Shown here: positions 19,261 through 31,967 of the stretch, piece by piece
How the letters are laid out: each line of letters begins with the position of its first letter
Numbering within the stretch: the first letter of the stretch is position 1
Origin: Acanthococcus lagerstroemiae
Taxonomy: Eukaryota > Arthropoda > Insecta > Hemiptera > Eriococcidae
Length of the DNA: 64,000 bases
Assembly (NCBI GenBank): GCA_031841125.1
Contig: CM063112.1
Span: 12,116,603 to 12,180,602, forward strand
Direction: 5' to 3'
Notes under the pieces: generated by a model
Told to the model about the DNA's origin: nothing
What the model saw: the letters and a program-made list of their open reading frames with translations, nothing else
Database searches by the model: none
Program-made: the position numbers and the translations under genes

Positions 19261-22200
19261 TGGAGATTAAATATTCTTAGCTAGTCTTGGGAATGCCTCC
19301 CCCTCCCCCTCGAAGTTATTTAACGATTGGGATCAACGTTGAATGGACTCACGTTTGGACTCTGGTAAGACTAAGCTCAAGCTTAATTAATAATGTGAAC
19401 AGTCGGAAAGAAAGAAGTGACCATCCCGAAAACCGAAAAGGAATTAATAAATCAGCCGTCGCCGGCAGTGTTTGTTCAGATTCTGAACAATCGATCAACA
19501 GTTGAACATTCATTCGAAAAGTCATAAAAAATTAATATTTTCAAGAACAGACCGGGTCACTTTTTGGTACACAAATCTAATAGTGTAGGAATGTACCTAA
19601 GGAAGTACGGAAGACTCCATTTTAAGAATATTTCATTAATAGGCAGCGTCTTCTCATGATGAAAAAGTTGATCAGTTGGTTAAATACATAATATAAAGAT
19701 CAGAGATTTTGTCCCTGTTGGTTTTAAATTTCCTCCGGTCAGGAACATTTGAAAAATTGAACGGTTTTGGTTTCATTCTCCTCTCTCAGTTGCTTGTCAA
19801 TTTCAACATTTTTGGAAAAATTAGAATCCCTCTTTCTCAAATCGCCTGTACCTAAAAAAGACTACTTGCAAGCGATATCATAATAGATTATTTTTTCAGC
19901 TCATATTGGGAACAACTGTTTAGGGCCTTAGTGAGAATTTTTGTCTAGGAGAAGGGAAACAAAATGTGTGGCCTCTTAGAAATTTTTAAAAGTGCCAATC
20001 ACGGAAGTGATGGGATCGACAAGCCAAGAAGAATACCGACTTCGCAAATTTTGTCAACTGCAAAATGTTTTTCAAGCACATCCGGTGGTCTAAAATTGTT
20101 AGGAAAGTTCTCTCTCTCTCTCTCTCTCTCTCCCTCTCCCTCTCTCAAACATGTCATGCACAAATTCAAATTCCACATCCCTTATTGGTTTTCCTAAGTT
20201 TATAAAATATGTACCCCTTCCCCATCAGCACCTCCCAGGGCAGGACGAAAGGGGGACCCCGGGCAGAGCTGCGTATAATTTAGAATTTGGTATCGTTGTC
20301 CTTGCCAAAACGGGTGGATACCATATTTCTAACGCCCCTGGTTCCGCCGAAAGGGGCACTCGAACCGACTACATCCCCAAAATTGACTTACATTATGTAG
20401 CACAGATTCTATCGACAAAACAATCTTGCAAATTATTTCGTAATGGTGACTGGTAAGTGGATAACAAACGGGCTGAAATTTAGACCGGCAGCTCTTTCAT
20501 TATAGACACTATGCATACCTAAGACATTGAATCTTAATACTTAATTCGGCTACCTCTCATATTTGACTCACGGCAGGCTGTTGTCTGTAATCAAAAGGTA
20601 TGTAATTTTTCCAACTAGAGATCATGTAAATTACGGAAGGGCTAGTGATGCTTTTCTTGCTCAGAATTCTTGGAAATTTCAATTCCAATCAGCATTAAAA
20701 TATTTAATTTCAAAAGAAGAATCTCTTGAATTTTTGTTCATCAATCTCAGAATACTTCCAACAGACAAAATTAATCTCGTGATTAGAAAATAACATCTTC
20801 CTCCTCCTCTTTCTTTTCTAAAAGAGTCGCTTTGCTTTTTCCCCTCCTAATGAGTACTTGAAGGATATCGATCTGCTGTGACAATTCCTCCATAACTGGA
20901 TCGGTAAACAGTAAAAGTTCTTCGCAAGCCAAAATTATTTCTCACATTTAAAAATCAGAAAAGAAATCGATTTTTATTAAAAATTTATTTATAAATTCTC
21001 CTCGAAAGTCAAAAAGTTGTTTGTCCTACATTTTGATGGGAAAAAACAAAAACAAGCATTTTATTTGGATCGTGTAATAAATTTCGTAATCGACTTGAAT
21101 TTTATTGAAATGATTAAGCGAGCAAAAAAATATCTTATTTCCATTATTCCCAGCTCTTTATTACTGCTTTGATTTTCTTTTTTCTTTCAAATTTTGATTG
21201 AAGGCAACTAACCTTCTTTGATGATTAAAAAAAGTATTAGGATGTCTAAGGGGACTGAGAAATGAAAATTTATGACTTTCCGTGAATTAATCATTATAAT
21301 TCTTTCTGGTCCCAGCGTAGAGTGAAGAGGGGATCGGCAGGGGTATCGTAAGACCTGTTGTTGTGGAAGAGGGTGAAAATAGATCAAAACCAATTTTCCA
21401 AAATTCTGCGACTAAATGGCTGCATCTGTGGGAAATCCGCTTCTGAGGGTTGAAAATTGTACTGCGAAGACACAAAAAACATACAAAATTGTGTACAAAA
21501 AATGAACGCGTTTATAAATGAATTGTGAAGAGCAAAGGTAGGCAATTTTAAAGGAATTCCTTTAAAGATACACGTATTTCTATCCCTCTCCTCCAATAAT
21601 GAGAGGTTCCACATGCCAAAGAGTAAATGTTTCTTTAATTTCAACGAATTTCAATATTGAAAAAGTGTATTTTTGCCGATTTAAAAGGGGCTGATATTAC
21701 TATCAATAATCAAGTCATTTTTTAACTAATCAAAAAACAATGAATTCAACAGAAAAAAATTAGAATTTTATATACCTATGCATGATATTTTACACAAGAA
21801 TGGGAATTTTCCACGACTTTTAAGGCTTCTTTCGAAAAACAAGACTTCTGTGACCTCGATGACCTGTAGATAGATACCCTTCAGTACGTATTAGAGAAAA
21901 AAAACTGCTCTAATTTTAACCCATAGCAGTAGGGGATGACAGATTATCATTTCAAATTTTTCTCTATTTTTGGTTCAGCAAGAGAAAGCCTTCAGAAAAT
22001 CTTGTCCTAAATTCTAACTAGGCCATAGAAAAAAGGAAAAAAACAAAACAAAACAAAACCTTTTTACAGTGAATTTTCTTAGTCTAATTTGCAAATTACA
22101 AGCAAGGAAAAAGAGATTTTCGCTAAAAATTTATTTATTGGTCGAATTCACGCTGAACTCCAACTTATTAATTTCAAAATTCTTAATATTTATAATTTAA

Positions 22201-22555
22201 ATAAATCTTTATTTTTTCAAAATAATATTTAAAAAACTTATTAAATAACTTTTATTAAAATTTAAATTAAATTAAATTTTAAAAAAATGTACTAACAAAA
22301 TCAAATATATTAAATTAAAAAATTTTTAATTCAGAAATTCCAAAATTAAATCTAAAATAAATATATTATAATTTAATATAAAACATTTTTAATTAAATTT
22401 GCAAGAAATTTCATGGAGTAAATTATTCTAAAACCACACCCGAGAGGCTGAAGAGTAATTTCATGGAACGAATTCTTGGTTTGGCACCGCTATAGAAAAG
22501 TTTTGTAACCACAAAATATGTAAGCTATAAAAAGCCACAAATCTATCAAGCCAAG
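19261..22555. other. Long stretch without a recognised gene; (CT)n at 20109-20147
   Basis: It holds a CT microsatellite, a moderately GC-rich 20220-20456 frame ending near GACTG|gtaagtgg (a possible but unsupported exon), and extremely AT-rich DNA at 22140-22400. No transposon ends or protein families were recognised. Confidence 0.4.
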
Positions 22556-22556
22556 G

Positions 22557-22932
22557 GGCATTTACCATCTTGTACCGTGAAGCAAGAGTGTGGGTAAAAG
22601 CCTACCGGGGAGGGGGCTCGGGCGAATTTGCCCCGCTCCCAAAAATAAAAATACACAGCCACGAAGAAAATGTTCACTTCTTCTTTCGAAAAATTGAGGG
22701 TCTTTTGATGCAGACACTAACTTCTCAAAAATGAGAGTAATTGGCATTTGCCATCTTGTGCCGTGAAGCAAGTGTATGGTTATAAGCCTATCGGGGAGGG
22801 GAGCTCGAGCGAATCTGCCCCCGCCTCCAAAAATAAAAATACACAACCATGAAGAAAATGTTCGCTTCTTCTTTTACAAAATTGAGTATTTTTTTATGCA
22901 GACACTCTAACTTCTCAAAAATGAGAGTAATT
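22557..22932. repeat. Tandem duplication, unit about 186 bp
   Basis: GGCATTTACCATCTTGTACC (22557) recurs as GGCATTTGCCATCTTGTGCC (22743), followed in both copies by GTGAAGCAAG, GGGGAGGG, AAAATAAAAATACACA, GAAGAAAATGTTC and CTTCTCAAAAATGAGAGTAA. Two copies with several substitutions. Confidence 0.85.
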
Positions 22933-24264
22933 TGTCAATTCGGTAACAGTTCTTCTTCTGTCCTCTAAATGAATAAGGTTATCACCACTGAGTGGAAAGG
23001 ACAGGATCAACTCCACCAATAGTCTCATGTTCAAGTCCTTGTCGTATGAAACTTGTAATCAAGCATAAAACTAAACTAAGCGCACGCTTTTCTCAAAACC
23101 AAAAGAAGTGTCTTCAGGACCTAAATTGATACACAGAATTCTTTCGTACAACTCTCCGCTCACAAATTTCAGCTACAACATTTTTATCTAACAATCTGAA
23201 CGAGTTCCTTAAAACCTCATAAAGTCGATCAAACACCGAAATCGATAAGTTAATTAGCGTCAGTCGAGATGACCACGTTTTAAAATATATTCCGAATAAA
23301 CCGATTTCGACTGAAAGCAGACACAGACCACTTAAACTCGAAATTTACATTTAAACTGCTTCTTGCTCTTATAGTGTAACTTAGTTCGCTATTGAAAAAA
23401 ATCATTTTGACCAGCGACGTCTTTCTCGAAGTCTTAATAGGCGTAAACTCGGTCCACGAATATCGCAGGTGTGCTAACGATACGCAACCGCGTAAATTGA
23501 TTTACGAAGATTTTTTTATATCCGTTTTTTCAAAATGAATTCCAGTCGATATTTAATTGCGGCACGGCAAAACGGAAATGGAACTGTGGTTGAACTCGAA
23601 GAGGCTTTCAGATTACCGAGTTATACTCTGTTAGGTGCGTGGGAATGTTAATTTGTATGGGTTGTAAAATCGGTAAGTTTCGACGGAATTAATTCTGGCA
23701 ATTAATGCAATTCGATTTAGTCGTCATAGTCGGTCATCGGTAAGCAAAAATGGAAACGAGAAGAGATGGTCGATTAAGTGACCTGCGAGATATCGTGAAA
23801 AATAAGGTATTCGAGTTTGAAAGGACCCGTATACAGCGAAAGCACAAGTTTATAGACTTGCTAGAGAACAGGAAAAAGTGAAACTGGTTTGAAAGTAATG
23901 AGTTAAACTTCATATTGAAGCTGAGCTATCTGAGTATTTTCACGTCACTGGAAAATGGTATCGTTGCGAGACGCTCTCTTCGAAAATACATATTGTTTAT
24001 CTTTGGTGATGCGATTGCAGCAAGAAACCTAATATTTGTTAGAAAAAGCACGTGACTGATCCGGTGAATGCAGACACAATGTCACATAAAATTTATCATC
24101 AAGGAAATACGACCACACTGTTTAGTTAGGATGACTTGAGATCACTTGTAGTACTATATGTTCCTTTAACACTAACACATTGCCCCATTTCCAGTTTTCA
24201 TAACAATGATAATTTAAAAAAAAAATTGATTTAGTCACCCCTGAGAGAAGGATTTACAGGAGGG
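22933..24264. other. Unique DNA; possible 34-codon exon near 23534
   Basis: ATG at about 23534 opens a frame MNSSRYLIAARQNGNGTVV that runs to TTAG|gtgcgtgg near 23634. The balanced codon look stands out from the AT-rich surroundings, but length is too small to call a gene. The rest shows nothing. Confidence 0.25.
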
Positions 24265-24272
24265 GTGATAGA

Positions 24273-24541
24273 CAGTTGCGTAGCGAGGATTTTCCCAAAG
24301 ATGGAAGGGGAGTAAGATTTTCAAGGGAGAAAAAGTCAAAAATTAAGGTATTTTTTAAAAATTGCCGATATTAGAGGATTATTTTATGAAAAATGAAAAG
24401 GTAAAATTACTGCTGATGGAGCGGAAATTATTCGAAAATCATGTTGTAAAGGCCAAGATTGCTCATTTTTGCATATTTTACATTCAATTTTTAGTGCCTT
24501 GTGGGGCATTCACCCCCTTCGCCCTCTTGACTACGCCACTG
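24273..24541. mobile_element. hAT-type MITE (ATTTTCCCAAAG family)
   Basis: Left end CAGTTGCGTAGCGAGG, right end CTTGACTACGCCACTG. Flanks GTGATAGA (24265-24272) and GTGGTAGA (24542-24549) match at 7 of 8. The interior shares GGGGAGTAAGATTTTCAAG and ATATTAGAGGA-TATTTTATG with the copy at about 45515. The 78-codon frame within it is not a gene. Confidence 0.85.
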
Positions 24542-24549
24542 GTGGTAGA

Positions 24550-25791
24550 GATGATCACCTCCTCCATGTTTCGGTACAGTGACCCAAGTGTATTGTAGAC
24601 CTAATATGGTTAGTACCGAATCCAATTTGTATAAAAATAGTCCATGTCACATTCAGTGGCTCCGGAACGAGGAAGGCGGTTACAGGGGTACATATTACCT
24701 CCAAAAACACTCCGGGTACAAAGTATCATTTGTACCCCTCGAAAACTGGGGAAAATTGAAAAATTTTTCAGCAAGTCGCGAAGAAACACCCCTTCAGGGA
24801 TTTCGGAAATGAGATTTACAAAATTTTTGAAGATTTACAGGACTTGTTAATTCCATTTTTGAGGCAAGAAAATTTATTTTCCTTTTCTTTGTTTTTGAAC
24901 GAGAACTTTCATGTTTGTACACCCCTAAAAACAAACCTTCTGACGCCATTGATCACACCTACTACGAATTCAGACTCCGCCGTCTCCACATGTAATAAGA
25001 AAAACCAGGGTTGGATATGCCCACTGAAACACTGGAAAGTTTTCTGGTGGACCGCAGCAGGCATATTTAACCAATTTTGTTGGCCTTATTTGCAAAAATC
25101 CTAGCTACGCTACTCGTTCTGTATGTTATCGCTACATGCAAAGGTCCAAAAAAATTGTTGATTTTTATTGATACCTAATAAATAAACTAATTTTAAGTAT
25201 TAGTGTGATACCAATGCCAAAAATGATTTTATCTTTGAATTTTTGGAGAATCCAAAGCAGACCGAAGGTGGAAATATAAAATATAATTACAGTCCCTGCA
25301 AAGTTTTACACACGCAAGTAAGTAGGCTACACGAACCGAATAATGTCACTTTCCACCCATTGAATAACCGATTACTGAAAATAAGGGCGTTTAAAACCAG
25401 TTTCAAAAAATCATTTTTAATTTTGCAAAAATTCACAAAAAATGTCTATGATCTCACGAATTTCTTTCGGTGAAATTTCAAGAGTTTTCATGAAAGGGAT
25501 CTGGCACAGTGTTGCCATCTCACAAAATTTCGCACGATTTCACCAGTTTTAGAAAAAAAACTGGCACATGAGGAAGTGTACGCTCTGTGAATTAATTCCT
25601 GTGACAAAACCAAATCCCAAGAATTTTCATGAAACGGATCCGGCAACACAGCCCATAAACTTCAATTTCTCACCCATATAACTAACACTCGTATTTTCGA
25701 AGTTTTTTTTCATCTTCTACAGGGTTTCCTCTGCGGAAAGTTGACCGATTTTGGCGTTTAGAAAACCAAATGATGGTTAAGAACAATTGAC
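24550..25791. other. No gene recognised
   Basis: AT-rich, with short frames (24844-25104, 25243-25473) lacking any family feature. 25494-25650 contains repeated TTCATGAAA-GGATC-GGCA wording, a small local repeat. Confidence 0.4.
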
Positions 25792-26035
25792 GAGTGTCAT
25801 TCCAAACTGCCCTAAATCAGTTTTCACAAATGATGCGATGAGAGTGCGATCTAGTGGCGACAGGATGTTACCAACAATGAAAGGGTTTACTCAGATTTCA
25901 TACAAAATTTCATGAGTTATGCTATCAGGGCAGCCAACTTTTACCTTCCTAAAGTGCCATTTATTCCGCAGAGACAGTTTTTTGTGTTTTATCGACTTCA
26001 CTATTTTTGACTTAGGGCGGTTTGGAATAACACTC
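25792..26035. mobile_element. MITE with 24-bp terminal inverted repeats
   Basis: GAGTGTCATTCCAAACTGCC at the left (24 bp, 25792-25815) pairs with 26012-26035 at 22 of 24 positions. The element is 244 bp with no coding capacity. No clear target duplication was found, so the superfamily is unassigned. Confidence 0.65.
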
Positions 26036-26995
26036 AATTACAATTACAATTAGCCTTTATTATACATGTAAACCATTATATATTATATTGGGAAGTATTA
26101 AATAGCACGAAATAAAAAGTGTGATTGAACGAAATGTGAAGCCACGAATAAAAAAGTTTAAATTACGAGTTTTAAAATCGATATCACGAAATGACTTGCA
26201 TACGGTATATTATGTTGTTTAAACACAAAAATTATACGTCATCGCGGATAACGTACATACTCGTGGAGATAGGAGATCCATGAGTTTAAGAGGGATCCAA
26301 TTTTCTATAAAAACGGTCATTAAGAATTTTTTCTTAAGTACTCTAGAAACGCCATAGAGGGGAGCTCTGAGGTAATGCTCGAAAGGGCGGATTTCAGGGC
26401 TTGGGTTGAGAGAACAAAAAAAGAGTGAGCGTGTAAAAATTACCCTTTATTACAATACATTAGGAATTTTTAGGCCTATTATTTATGCGAATGACCCCAT
26501 CAAGATCATCGAGGGGTTTCGAACTCAACGATTTCGTTTTTGATATCGGTTTGGCTCTTAATTTAAATTTGTGGCTCCTGAGGAGGGGGAGAATCGATTC
26601 ATAGATTTTTATTGCTCCAAAATTTGATTTTGACATTAATTTGTGCGCAATTGTAAATTTGTGGTAAGTATGATGGAGGCCGAGAATTTAAACTTTTTAT
26701 TTCGGGCGCAGTAAGATCGTGTCTCTTTTTTTCATTGTGTGTAGAAGGTATTAAAATTCCGGGCGTATTTTATTTTATCGTGTAAGTGAATTATATTGCG
26801 TTCTGAAGTTTAATTTTTTCTTCAAACTCTTTCTTTTTCTGTTTCGTACTTGTTACTGCGCTTGTCATTTATATATTTCGTGCAAACAGCATATTTCTTT
26901 TGTGAATTCAACATTACCGTGGGCCGATAAATGGGTCCCTATTATATTATATTACAGTATGTTTAATTAATTAATTGGCCCTTTATACTGGGCAT
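26036..26995. other. AT-rich DNA with a SINE family 1 3' fragment at 26363-26425
   Basis: CTGAGGTAATGCTCGAAAGG, then GGGCTTGGGTTGAGAG and an A-rich end, match the 3' third of the SINE at 7470. Nothing else is recognised. Confidence 0.55.
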
Positions 26996-27715
26996 AAGCC
27001 TCCCTCAATCCTCCCCTCGGTACTGATGCGATGCCCGAAATGGTAGTTTCCGGTGCCGGGGGTGCGGTTTCTCAGGGGCCACTTTAGCATGCGTGCATCG
27101 CCATACGTCCCACCACACCAAGCCTCCCTCAATCTGGCCCATTCAAGCGGTCATATGCCACTCTATGATATAATTTGTTTTCCAACAGTCTTTCGATATC
27201 CTCCCCCATCTTGCTCTCGACCTTCCCTTTTTTCTCCTTCCATATGTTACCCAGTTTGTTACTGTTGCTGCCAACTTCCGCATTCCATTCTCGCCACATG
27301 TCCAGCCCAGTCCCACTTCAATCTTTTGACTGATTTCAAAAAGTCCGAATTTTCCTTGAGCTTCCTTTTAATCACCGTTAATTTTACTTTATCTCTTAAT
27401 TTTATCTTCAATATAGATCTTTCCGTCACATTTTGGGTTGTCTCTATCCTTCTGCTTATCTTTTTGGTGAGCGTCCGTGTTTGGCAACCGTGTATGATAG
27501 TGTTGGGAATACGCAGCTATTAAGGACTGTACTCTTTGCTCTGTTGCTGAATTTTCCCTTGAACATGTACCCCAACGACCAATACTTTCCCCACATTCTC
27601 CGCTTTACTTCCCTTTCTGTCTTATTTTCCACGGATATCATCTGCCCCAAGTATATTACTTCCTCTACTTTCTCTATCTCCATCCCTTCCACAGTTATAC
27701 TCTGCGATGATGGTT
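26996..27715 (-). pseudogene. RTE-like LINE C-terminal remnant interrupted by a short insertion
   Basis: The minus strand from 27692 reads EKVEEVIYLGQMIS, then WSLGYMFKGKFSNR, the post-polymerase region of RTE-type LINEs. In other frames KRLKWDWAGHVARM (about 27305) follows and, after decayed sequence, ARLREA at the insertion point. The C-terminal codons continue on the far side of the 109-bp insertion. The 5' end near 27715 lacks the polymerase domain. Stops and shifts make it non-functional. It serves as a dated target for the retroposon-like insertion at 27011-27119. Confidence 0.75.
27011..27119 (-). mobile_element. ~110-bp retroposon-like element with perfect 15-bp target duplication
   Basis: AAGCCTCCCTCAATC occurs exactly at 26996-27010 and 27120-27134. 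The 109 bp between, read on the minus strand, carry GTGGTGGGACGTATGGCGAT and GCACGCATGC, shared with the copies at 34915 and 50461. The long duplication is what target-primed retroposition leaves; DNA transposons give 2-9 bp. No poly(A) tail or open frame. A B-box-like TTTCGAG lies in the better preserved copies. Confidence 0.85.
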
Positions 27716-27934
27716 AGGAATTTGTATAATATGTAATTTTACCATACAGGGTTTCGTGCAGTTATTATGAACGAAAATATACACGGACGATAAGTTAAAA
27801 TATAGAAAATAGGAGAATTCGCGCCTTTAATAAGCAAGGTAGACAAACGTTCATCATATCAGATTGTATTCTATAATGGCTTTTCGCTTCCAAAAAATGA
27901 AGTTGAGGATCGACCAGTCTCCTATTTCTAATTT

Positions 27935-28118
27935 GCTCTCACCCCGAACCCTGGAATCCGCCCTTTCGAGCATTACTTCAGAGACGTCGGGGAGGCTGTT
28001 AGGGCTGTCTTAGCCCTCTTCCCTTCTGGCCGAAAAACCGGCTTAGGTCGAAATCTGGCGAGTTATTACGTGGGTTCGTACCCAAGACCCTAGCTTCGCG
28101 AGGAGGGCCAATCGGCCA
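27935..28118 (-). mobile_element. tRNA-headed SINE, family 1 (minus strand)
   Basis: Complementary to GACCTAAGCCGGTTTTTCGG, GGGCTAAGACAGCCCTAACA and TAATGCTCGAAAGGGCGG of the other copies. The head contains GGGTACGAACCC as B-box equivalent. Its A-box region is diverged relative to 7470. No target duplication was resolved. Confidence 0.8.
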
Positions 28119-28620
28119 TCTTTAAATGGCCGTCGTTTTGAATTGCGTCACCTCTGAGACAACAGGGTCGGTTTATGACGTACGGTAACTAACGTCTTCT
28201 GAATGGTCCAAAGGAACTTTGGCTCGGCAAATTATACATTCGCATTTTTCTAACCCAAGGACTATCTAAGGAGCAATCACTTCTAACGACTCCTAATGCA
28301 TTTCCCCTGAGATGGTTGCCTCCTTGCCCCTTCACATCGTCCTTAATTTCTTTATAGTCGCTAGCATCAGTTTACTAAGCAGAATACGCAGTTGGCGACA
28401 AATTTGCTTCAAAAATCATGAACTAAATCTTTTACTAACACATACGGCAATGAAACTCACAACTACGTTCGCCATTTTAAAAATAATGTACAATGTAACT
28501 ATTTTTTGTCGTGCCAAGCTCCTATTTCAGGCCAATATGGCGCAAGATATGATAGGCGAGAATCATATTACCAATCTACACAGAGTATATCCCTCCAGGA
28601 TCCAATACGTCTAGATGCTT
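28119..28620. other. No gene recognised
   Basis: Unique-looking sequence with frames of 74-100 codons that overlap the MITE downstream and have no recognisable product. Confidence 0.4.
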
Positions 28621-28623
28621 CCA

Positions 28624-28903
28624 TTCGGACTGGGCAAATTGTAGGTTCGCTAGCATCGATTGAAGAAAAACTGATAAGGAAAACGGGGCGAAACGGGGGA
28701 GTTCAGCACATCAATTTATGGCAATTTTAATGTTTTTTCAAAATATCTCGAGAATGAATGCGATTAACGGAAAAGTGAAAAGAACATGCCTTGTAGCAAA
28801 TAAAATTTCCTTTCAGATGAGCTCATTTTTATCCAAATCCGAGTGATTTTCTATCTCGCATAAAAATAGCTTTGTATCGTTGTTGTTATTTGCCCGGTCC
28901 GAA
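28624..28903. mobile_element. MITE with 16-bp terminal inverted repeats
   Basis: TTCGGACTGGGCAAAT (28624-28639) pairs with ATTTGCCCGGTCCGAA (28888-28903), one mismatch in 16. A second, right-truncated copy lies at 8047-8330 inside the LTR element. The two are closely similar along their length. No clear target duplication. Confidence 0.85.
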
Positions 28904-31900
28904 CACCTAGTTAAAAAAAAATTACACTACAAAAGGAGCCTGCCATAACAAAACTAGCAATCTGAAATTAGAAAACTATAAGAAGTAAATAATCAAACTA
29001 CTTAAATCGACCTCTCTACTCTGTCAGAATTAATAGTTCCTACAAGCAGCTGTCTTCACAGCAATCAAATCGATTTTGGAAAAAAAAAACAAGAAGTATT
29101 TATGAGATTCTGATCGGGCGCCAAACTACCTGCGAACTGAAAGGAACGCAAATTAGAAAATTAACTTTTTATTTTCTGGTTTAATTTTTTACTTCGAAAT
29201 AATATTTCCGGGACAAGTTCGGAGTTCCATTTTATGATCTTTTATATCTTGCGCGCTTATTCGTTAGCTTTACGGTCTTTTAATATCGTCAACATTATAA
29301 TTTTACACTTTGGAAATCCGTTTTATGGTTTGTAATGATGATGGGCTCACAGAAAAGCGATGGAAAAATGTAAAACTCAGATCCACCGAAAAAACTAGTC
29401 TTCTTGAGTGGGCGTTGTGATTATCATCGAAGGTATCATCTTTTTACTACCTGCATCGGCAGTGTTATTATGTAAACGTGCATTTGAAGCTGAGATAATT
29501 TTCTATAAGTGTTATTGACAAGCCATTCCACGAAATTAGCGATGAAGAATCTGAAGGTTTTAAAATTTGTATGCACTTTTTTGTTTTCTTATTTAACATT
29601 GGAGATGTTTGAAACTGAGTACACGTTACTCGCTTACGCTTAACTTCATATAGTAACACCCGTCTTACCGAATTATTGATTCGCAATCAAATTTTTGGCC
29701 AAAAATGGACATTGTATTATGTGGAATTCAACCGAAATGGCCCAGTTTCAGCCATATTTCCCGAAAGGGTTTGTGCTGTTGTAAGGACCATGTCAGTTAC
29801 GAAAAAAGTGGTGGAAAAAGTAGAGGAAGTGGTACAAATTTGAACTCTCTCAGAATACTTTGAACCCCTCTTAAATTTTGAGTTAGACTGAGCACGCTCC
29901 AGAGGAAACTGACCGAATGTATTATGAATCTGTTCAAGAAACTTATCAACTCCAGCGATATTTTTATCAGGAAATATTCGGCGATTTTCTTTTAGAACCT
30001 CTGAAAAGTTTTTTTCAAGTACTAATCAGTAATTTGTTCATCATGATTATTGAATTAAAATGGGTAGTGAAATTTTGTACACTCTGGCAAATGGCGTGTT
30101 CGGCTTTGCATTCGGTAAATGAGCTTTTGATAAAATTCAAGGTTTCTCATAAAATTGATATCAAATTTATTTCGACTGCCATATGCGGGTAATTTGGACC
30201 CCACTTGAATCGGGGGAACATTATGCAGGTATTTGAAATTCATGTCACGAAGTAAACTTGGCCATTATACGGTGCAATGGCTGCAAAAAATGGATACCGT
30301 TGATTGCTTGACGTAAATGTGACACATGCATTGGCACTTTTCTGTCGTAACGAATAATGTATTCAATTAATTAGTTAATTTAATTTTTTATTTCAACAAC
30401 TGAATGTCTTTTCCGACTACTAAATGCATTTTTCGCTACCGAATCAATTACAGACGTTTTTTTGAACTATTTCCCGGAATTTATTATAGGAGGTCCGACC
30501 CGCACATTTAGGTTAGAGGTGACTTTTTTCAGAAAAATCCAAATTACAAATTATTTTTTAAGAATTTCAGAAATGAATATACGTAGGAAACTTTCCTCTA
30601 CTTATTCACACCGAAATGAATAAGTTGATATCTTAGGTTCTGAGTAATGTCGTGGGTTTTGAAAGACGTAAAATGAGTAAACACATTTCCTATTACATTC
30701 TTGCATTCATCAATTCGATTGATGAGTTCCATAGTTATCGAAATCGAATTCAACGTCTATGATTGAGCGCGTCAGTTTTTTCCTACTTTTAACCTCTCTT
30801 AAACTCTTCAATTTCCACAATAGCTCAAAATCCAAGTCAGAAATGACGCTAAGGCTCCGAAAACTAGAAAACTATATCAATTTTAAATCTATTAATTTTC
30901 ACTATCCCTCTCACCTCCCGCTCTTACCCTTTCCTACGTAATTCAATTCCAAAGTTAACTGCAAATTAAAGTCAAAAACGAATTCTACGACCTCGAAAAC
31001 CCAAAATTTTTAAACCGCTTCCAATTTGGATCGCATTTAAATTTCAGATGGTTAATTGACAAAATTTACTTAACTCAAGAAAACTGAGCCGTCGACATTA
31101 GATCAGAGCTGATCACAAAATCTCACCCGCCCTTCTCGCTTCCCCATATTTTTTCCTGTACTCTGTTTTTCGTAAGAAAAAAAATTATTGTTCTCACAAA
31201 GAAAAAAAAAAAATTATTTTGTTATTTAGAAAAGTAGAATACTTCACATTCAAAAAAAAAAAAAAAAAAAAGAAAAAAAAGAGAGAGAAAAAATAACGAC
31301 TTTCCTCTTTTTCTTTGATAAAAGGTTACGGGGTTTCCGCTTTTCGAAGATTTTCTTCAACTTTCCTTGAAAAAATTGCATATTCTCTTTCATTTTTGCA
31401 TTTTTATTTTGGTTTTCCCTGGGCCCAGATTTTCTTTTGACGGCCCTGCATCAAGATATCTGAACGTAGTTAACGGTAAGGATAACAACGGCAAGCTACC
31501 CCCCCCCCAACTACTCTGCTTAGTTAGCTCTGTGACATAAGCACTACAGTTGCCATCTAGATATAGATGTGGCACTAGAAGAAGAAGATTCTATTTTCAT
31601 TAAACAAATGTTTCTTTAGATTATGGTTTATTTCAAAATTACTGCAACTAGAGTTGTCAGACTACCACGCAGAATGAGAATCTACAGGACTTTTGAAGTT
31701 TCTCATGATTTCAGTGAGTGAATTACAGCGAATCGAAGCCAATCACTATTATTCAGGAATGAAAACAGCGACTGAGTGTATAAAAGCGAATCGCATTGGG
31801 AGGGGAGGGAAAATGAATTTCTCAATTAAAGGGTCCCAAATTTCGCGATCCAAAAAATAATAGTCTCCCATTTTTTTTTTAAATTATTTGAGTCGTAAAA

Positions 31901-31967
31901 ACGGGCAAAAACAGGTCTTCGTCGGGCTTTTGGGGTCGGATTTTCCCAACTCGAACGGTATTCTCTC
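28904..31967. other. Three kilobases without a recognised gene
   Basis: AT-rich and unique-looking. Long A runs at about 31200-31270 and a C run near 31500. The frame 29917-30192 (91 codons) is Leu/Phe-rich by base composition only. No transposon ends identified. Confidence 0.4.

Noticed and set aside
20151..20456. Exon encoding a 101-residue product
   Set aside because: A GTAAGT donor is near the end, but no acceptor, family feature or partner exon was found.
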